The notes beneath the pieces are model-generated. The model saw only the letters and a program-made list of their open reading frames with translations. It searched no databases and had not been told where the DNA came from. Made by a program: the position numbers and the translations under genes. From positions 1-10,984 of the forward strand of contig JAEZDW010000140.1 in assembly GCA_023417955.1 (NCBI GenBank): a stretch of DNA of 10,984 nucleotides, in the 5' to 3' direction. This stretch comes from Bacteroidota bacterium. GTDB lineage: Bacteria; Bacteroidota; Bacteroidia; Cytophagales; Cyclobacteriaceae. This document shows positions 7,646 through 10,984 of this stretch, piece after piece. The first letter of the stretch is position 1. Each line of letters begins with the position of its first letter.

Positions 7646-7680
7646 GCATTGGAAATAGTCAGTTGCGGTGCAGCATCCGA

Positions 7681-10600
7681 TTATTTATTATTCAGGCGGA
7701 CTCCCCCAAAATAGTACAAAGTTTTATCTCCCGCTTCGGAATTTTTGAAGATTACATAAATGTCGTGGATACCGCTTTCTGCGGTAAGTTTTATGGGTGA
7801 TTCGATCATTCCGGTGCCCGAAATCTTTCCGGTTCCCCATAATTTTCCGTCCGGAGCATCAATTCGTAATTCCACCTCGCCACCGGGCTGATCTGCCCCG
7901 CGGATGAACCCTGTTGCAGTCCCTGATTTGATCCCGGTAAGGTCGATCTTCGTAAACAGCGCGTGTGCATTGTGCTTTACGTTTTCCAAAGCGTAACGCC
8001 CGTTGACAGCCATTACTCGCGCCACGCTTAGTTCGGCGGCATGGTTAGGACTCAGAACCGGTGCCCTCAGCACATGCGTGTTTGCTGCCGACAGACTGGG
8101 AATTTCACCTGCACCTTTGTCCGCATAAGATGCATTGATCAGGTATGCGCCTTCTGTCTCCTTACCCGGTGTAACCACACCCTCCAGGGGCAGTGACTTC
8201 ACACCTTTATCTTCGTCCAGTGTCAGAATATACGCCACCATTTGACGCGCGTCCTGCACGCTTATCTGAGGGTGCGCTGCCATTTCTATTGTACCCCACA
8301 CACCGGATCCACCGCGGATGATCTTGTCCGCAAGTAAATTCACTGCATCGGGATTGTTCTTGTAACGCTTCGCGATATCAGCATATGACGGCCCTGCCGA
8401 CTTCTGATCAACGAGGTGGCATGATTTACAATCGCTCGCATCCATCAATGCTTTGCCGGGCATTTGCACGATCGATTGTTGATGTCCCTGAGCAATTGAC
8501 GTCATGTCAAAACCCTTGAGATAATCAAATGTTACGATCACATCTGAATCAGTGATCCTGCCCTCGGCACTGGTTCCGTCCTCCCTGTCGGAGACAGAAA
8601 CCGCATAACCAACAGGTTCACCCGGGAAGTAGAACGTCTGATTACCTTTAGTGACGCGTACCGAAACTTCCGGTGTTTCATTTCCTGCTATAATCTTTAA
8701 TTGTGCTTTACCTGTCGCATCTTTTGAATCTTTGGCAGTAAGCGTAACATTGTAGATACCAGGCTTGTCGAATGTAAACTTGAACTTACCGTTTTGCGCG
8801 GTCTGTTTCTTGTCACCAATTTCCAGCATATACTGAAGTTGGTCGTTGTCATAATCGATGGTGCCTTCCGCGGTGAAGTTTACTTCGAGCGGTATCGCAC
8901 CAGCAAGTTTGTCCGCAGCAAGTTGAACGACTGGTGGTCTGTTGCCTCCATTGTAGTCAATACGAATTAGTCGCGCATCCATATTTTGTTTGAACCATGC
9001 GGTACCATATTCAAGCATGTACAGCCTTCCATCAGGACCGTATTCCATGTCTATGATATTGTTGAATTTCGTACCCGCCATGAACGGCTCCATATCGACA
9101 ATGTCACCCTGCTCGTCCATGGTTACATGGAACATCCAGTTTCGCATCCAGTCATAGATAAGCAGTTTGCCGTCGTAGTAATCCGGGAATGCCGTCTTAA
9201 CGCCTTTGTATTTTTCGCTGTAATAAACAGGTCCCGCCATGGCGTTTCTGCCACCATCCTTGAACATCGGAAACTTGTCAGATTTTTCGTACGGATAGTA
9301 GATGTAAGCCGGTTGCGCCGGGGGCAGTTCAACCTTTCCTGTATTGTTTGGTGATCGGTTCAGCGGCTTGGCGGCATCCCATTGTTCACCTGATTTTCCG
9401 GCAGCAAAGTCGAAGCGTGTATACGCATAGTTGTCACCAATGAAGTACGGCCATCCGAAGAAACCTGCTTTCCGTGCCTGGTTGATTTCATCATAACCGC
9501 GAGGTCCGCGTTCCGGATTATCCTTGCCGGCATCTGGTCCAACCTCGCCCCAATACAGATAGCCTGTCCGTGTGTCGACTGAAATCCGATAGGGATTGCG
9601 ATTACCCATTACATAAATTTCAGGTCGCGTTTTCTCTTCTCCCGGTGCGAAAAGGTTTCCTTCCGGGATATCATAAGTACCATCGGGCTTGATTTTTATC
9701 CGAAGAATTTTCCCTCTGAGGTCATTTGTGTTTGACGAACTTTTCTGTGCATCAAAGGCTTCGCGATTCGGCCTCTCATCAGACGGACTGAACCCATCGG
9801 ACTCAAACGGACTTGTATTGTCGCCGGTGCTGATGAAAAGTACGTGGTCGTTCGCAAACTGCAGTGAGCCGCCCGTGTGGCAGCACTTGTCGCGCTGGGT
9901 CGGAACGTCGAGGATCTCCTTTTCTGAAGTCAGGTCTATTTTGTTATCCCTGAAGACAAAACGCGACAGCACATTGGATGAACGTTCCGGATGTGAGTAA
10001 AACAAATAGATGTAGTTGTTCTTTGCGAAATCAGGATCTGCTGCCAGACCGATCAATCCGTCTTCATATTTTGTCCAGGTTTTGATCGTGTTGACGACGC
10101 TCACTTTGCCGATTGAAGGATCATACAACTTAACGTCACCCTTGCGTTCGATGAAGATGATCTTGTTGTCCGGAAGAATCGCCATCTCCGTAGGTTCGTT
10201 CAGATTGAAGTCGAGAACTGTCTTTGTAAATCGGTTTTCTTCAATGGCGCGTTTTGTCTTTACCTTGTCGTAGTTGAGTTTCACGTTTTCGCCCAATGCA
10301 TAACGGATGCCCTGCAGCAGGTGATCGAGAAACTCCGGGTCCGAGAAGCTTTCATTCGTATGACCAAGTCCGGTGTAGAACGAACGCCCGCCTTCAAATT
10401 CATGATACCACGCGATCGGATGGTTCTCACCATTCTCGCCACCTTTGTAAGTAGATTCGTCCAGGGAATAAATGACGTTGATGTCTTTCGAGATATTCCT
10501 GTAGTTGTACCATTCATCGGTCCTGACCCACTTATCAGGAAGGTTATTCGGTCCAAACGGACGCACTTTGTTCAGTGACGCCTCCTGTATTTGGGGATGA

Positions 10601-10984
10601 CTTTTGAAATACGCGCCAACAAGTCTTCCGTACCATGGCCACTCGTACTCGGTGTCAGCGGCGGCATGAATGCCAACGAATCCACCACCCGCTTCAATGA
10701 AGCGTTTGAAATCAGCTTGTTGAATTTCGTTCAGGACATCTTGTGTTGTACTGAGGAAAACCACAGCTCCATAGCGTTTGAGATTGTCTTCGTTGAATAA
10801 CGAAGCGTCTTCGGTGGTGTCGACCACAATACCATTTTGTTTGCCAAGTTCAATTAGAGCCAGCTTTCCGGGCTCAATTGACTCGTGGCGGTAGCCGGTA
10901 GTCTTTGAAAAGACCAATACCCGGGGCTCTTTCTCTTCACGGCTGCATGATGCAACGACAAGAAATAAAGCCAGGAAACAGATG
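7681..10984 (-). CDS. Lipoprotein fusing ThuA, glucose/sorbosone dehydrogenase, PKD, cytochrome c and CBM6-like domains (5' end beyond window)
   Basis: A predicted sugar-oxidising envelope protein; 1100 codons are visible from 10983, with the start just outside. The frame continues upstream of the TTG at 10917 into FLALFLVVASCSREEKEP, the end of a lipoprotein signal with lipidated Cys13, so the TTG is not the start. Domains in visible numbering: ThuA (about 21-235, VLVFSKTTGYRH, GGFVGIHAAAD, TGLGHTNES), an amidotransferase-like fold with His where the nucleophile Cys would sit; a glucose/sorbosone dehydrogenase propeller (about 255-680, CCHTGGSL, STGDNT, GNRNPYRISVD, GFFGWPYF); PKD (about 682-766); cytochrome c (about 840-925, CKSCH at 852-856, likely Met901 ligand); and a CBM6-like beta domain (about 940-1100). 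PQQ-type sugar oxidation passing electrons to the heme is inferred. The TIM-barrel gene follows after 62 bases. The sugar is unknown, and the name ThuA does not prove a trehalose role. Confidence 0.93.
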   Translation of the reverse strand, partial: ICFLALFLVVASCSREEKEPRVLVFSKTTGYRHESIEPGKLALIELGKQNGIVVDTTEDASLFNEDNLKRYGAVVFLSTTQDVLNEIQQADFKRFIEAGGGFVGIHAAADTEYEWPWYGRLVGAYFKSHPQIQEASLNKVRPFGPNNLPDKWVRTDEWYNYRNISKDINVIYSLDESTYKGGENGENHPIAWYHEFEGGRSFYTGLGHTNESFSDPEFLDHLLQGIRYALGENVKLNYDKVKTKRAIEENRFTKTVLDFNLNEPTEMAILPDNKIIFIERKGDVKLYDPSIGKVSVVNTIKTWTKYEDGLIGLAADPDFAKNNYIYLFYSHPERSSNVLSRFVFRDNKIDLTSEKEILDVPTQRDKCCHTGGSLQFANDHVLFISTGDNTSPFESDGFSPSDERPNREAFDAQKSSSNTNDLRGKILRIKIKPDGTYDIPEGNLFAPGEEKTRPEIYVMGNRNPYRISVDTRTGYLYWGEVGPDAGKDNPERGPRGYDEINQARKAGFFGWPYFIGDNYAYTRFDFAAGKSGEQWDAAKPLNRSPNNTGKVELPPAQPAYIYYPYEKSDKFPMFKDGGRNAMAGPVYYSEKYKGVKTAFPDYYDGKLLIYDWMRNWMFHVTMDEQGDIVDMEPFMAGTKFNNIIDMEYGPDGRLYMLEYGTAWFKQNMDARLIRIDYNGGNRPPVVQLAADKLAGAIPLEVNFTAEGTIDYDNDQLQYMLEIGDKKQTAQNGKFKFTFDKPGIYNVTLTAKDSKDATGKAQLKIIAGNETPEVSVRVTKGNQTFYFPGEPVGYAVSVSDREDGTSAEGRITDSDVIVTFDYLKGFDMTSIAQGHQQSIVQMPGKALMDASDCKSCHLVDQKSAGPSYADIAKRYKNNPDAVNLLADKIIRGGSGVWGTIEMAAHPQISVQDARQMVAYILTLDEDKGVKSLPLEGVVTPGKETEGAYLINASYADKGAGEIPSLSAANTHVLRAPVLSPNHAAELSVARVMAVNGRYALENVKHNAHALFTKIDLTGIKSGTATGFIRGADQPGGEVELRIDAPDGKLWGTGKISGTGMIESPIKLTAESGIHDIYVIFKNSEAGDKTLYYFGGVRLNNK

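Noticed and set aside
10915..10917. TTG at 10917 as the start of the ThuA-dehydrogenase gene
   Set aside because: The frame continues upstream into a lipoprotein signal and out of the window, and the TTG codon falls inside the first strand of the ThuA domain.
1..10984. A single trehalose cluster linking ThuA at the right with GlgE at the left
   Set aside because: The link rests only on the name ThuA. The domain is widespread in fused sugar enzymes, a terminator and two unrelated genes separate the ends, and no treS, mak or trehalase gene is visible.

Overview
All six genes in this window lie on the minus strand, so the region reads from right to left. The content points to a Bacteroidota bacterium, most likely from the Cytophagales side. 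The evidence is a lipoprotein-rich, Tat-using carbohydrate gene set, a ThuA / sugar dehydrogenase / PKD / cytochrome c / CBM6-type multidomain protein, a bacterial TMEM220 protein, and starts that mostly lack a Shine-Dalgarno sequence. This is judged from family knowledge, not from a database search. No tRNA, rRNA, CRISPR array, insertion sequence or phage gene was seen. No gene-free gap exceeds 140 bases.

Right part (10984 to about 6672): a large periplasmic or surface lipoprotein enters from beyond the right edge. It carries ThuA, a PQQ-type glucose/sorbosone dehydrogenase propeller, a PKD domain, a single-heme cytochrome c and a C-terminal carbohydrate-binding-like domain. A Tat-exported TIM-barrel protein of the sugar phosphate isomerase/epimerase superfamily follows after 62 bases. 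A strong intrinsic terminator closes this pair, which looks like an envelope sugar-oxidation module.

Middle (6657 to 3823): a small four-helix TMEM220 membrane protein is followed by a membrane-anchored Ntn-hydrolase of the penicillin acylase family (S45). The terminator of the upstream pair ends only 14 bases before the TMEM220 start, so how these two genes are transcribed is unclear. A second hairpin spans the TMEM220 stop codon.

Left part (3682 to 1): a lipoprotein alpha-amylase (GH13) is followed 8 bases later by glgE, which encodes the cytosolic maltosyltransferase that builds alpha-1,4-glucan from maltose-1-phosphate. GlgE runs off the left edge, missing roughly 25-30 C-terminal residues. 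The 140-base gap before the amylase holds a good promoter candidate that would give an almost leaderless mRNA, and a perfect 12-base palindrome touching its -35 box. The inference is that alpha-glucan breakdown in the envelope and glycogen-type polymer synthesis in the cytoplasm are co-expressed.

The families are recognisable. The least explained points are the regulatory arrangements around TMEM220 and the amylase, and the substrate of the right-hand sugar-oxidation pair.
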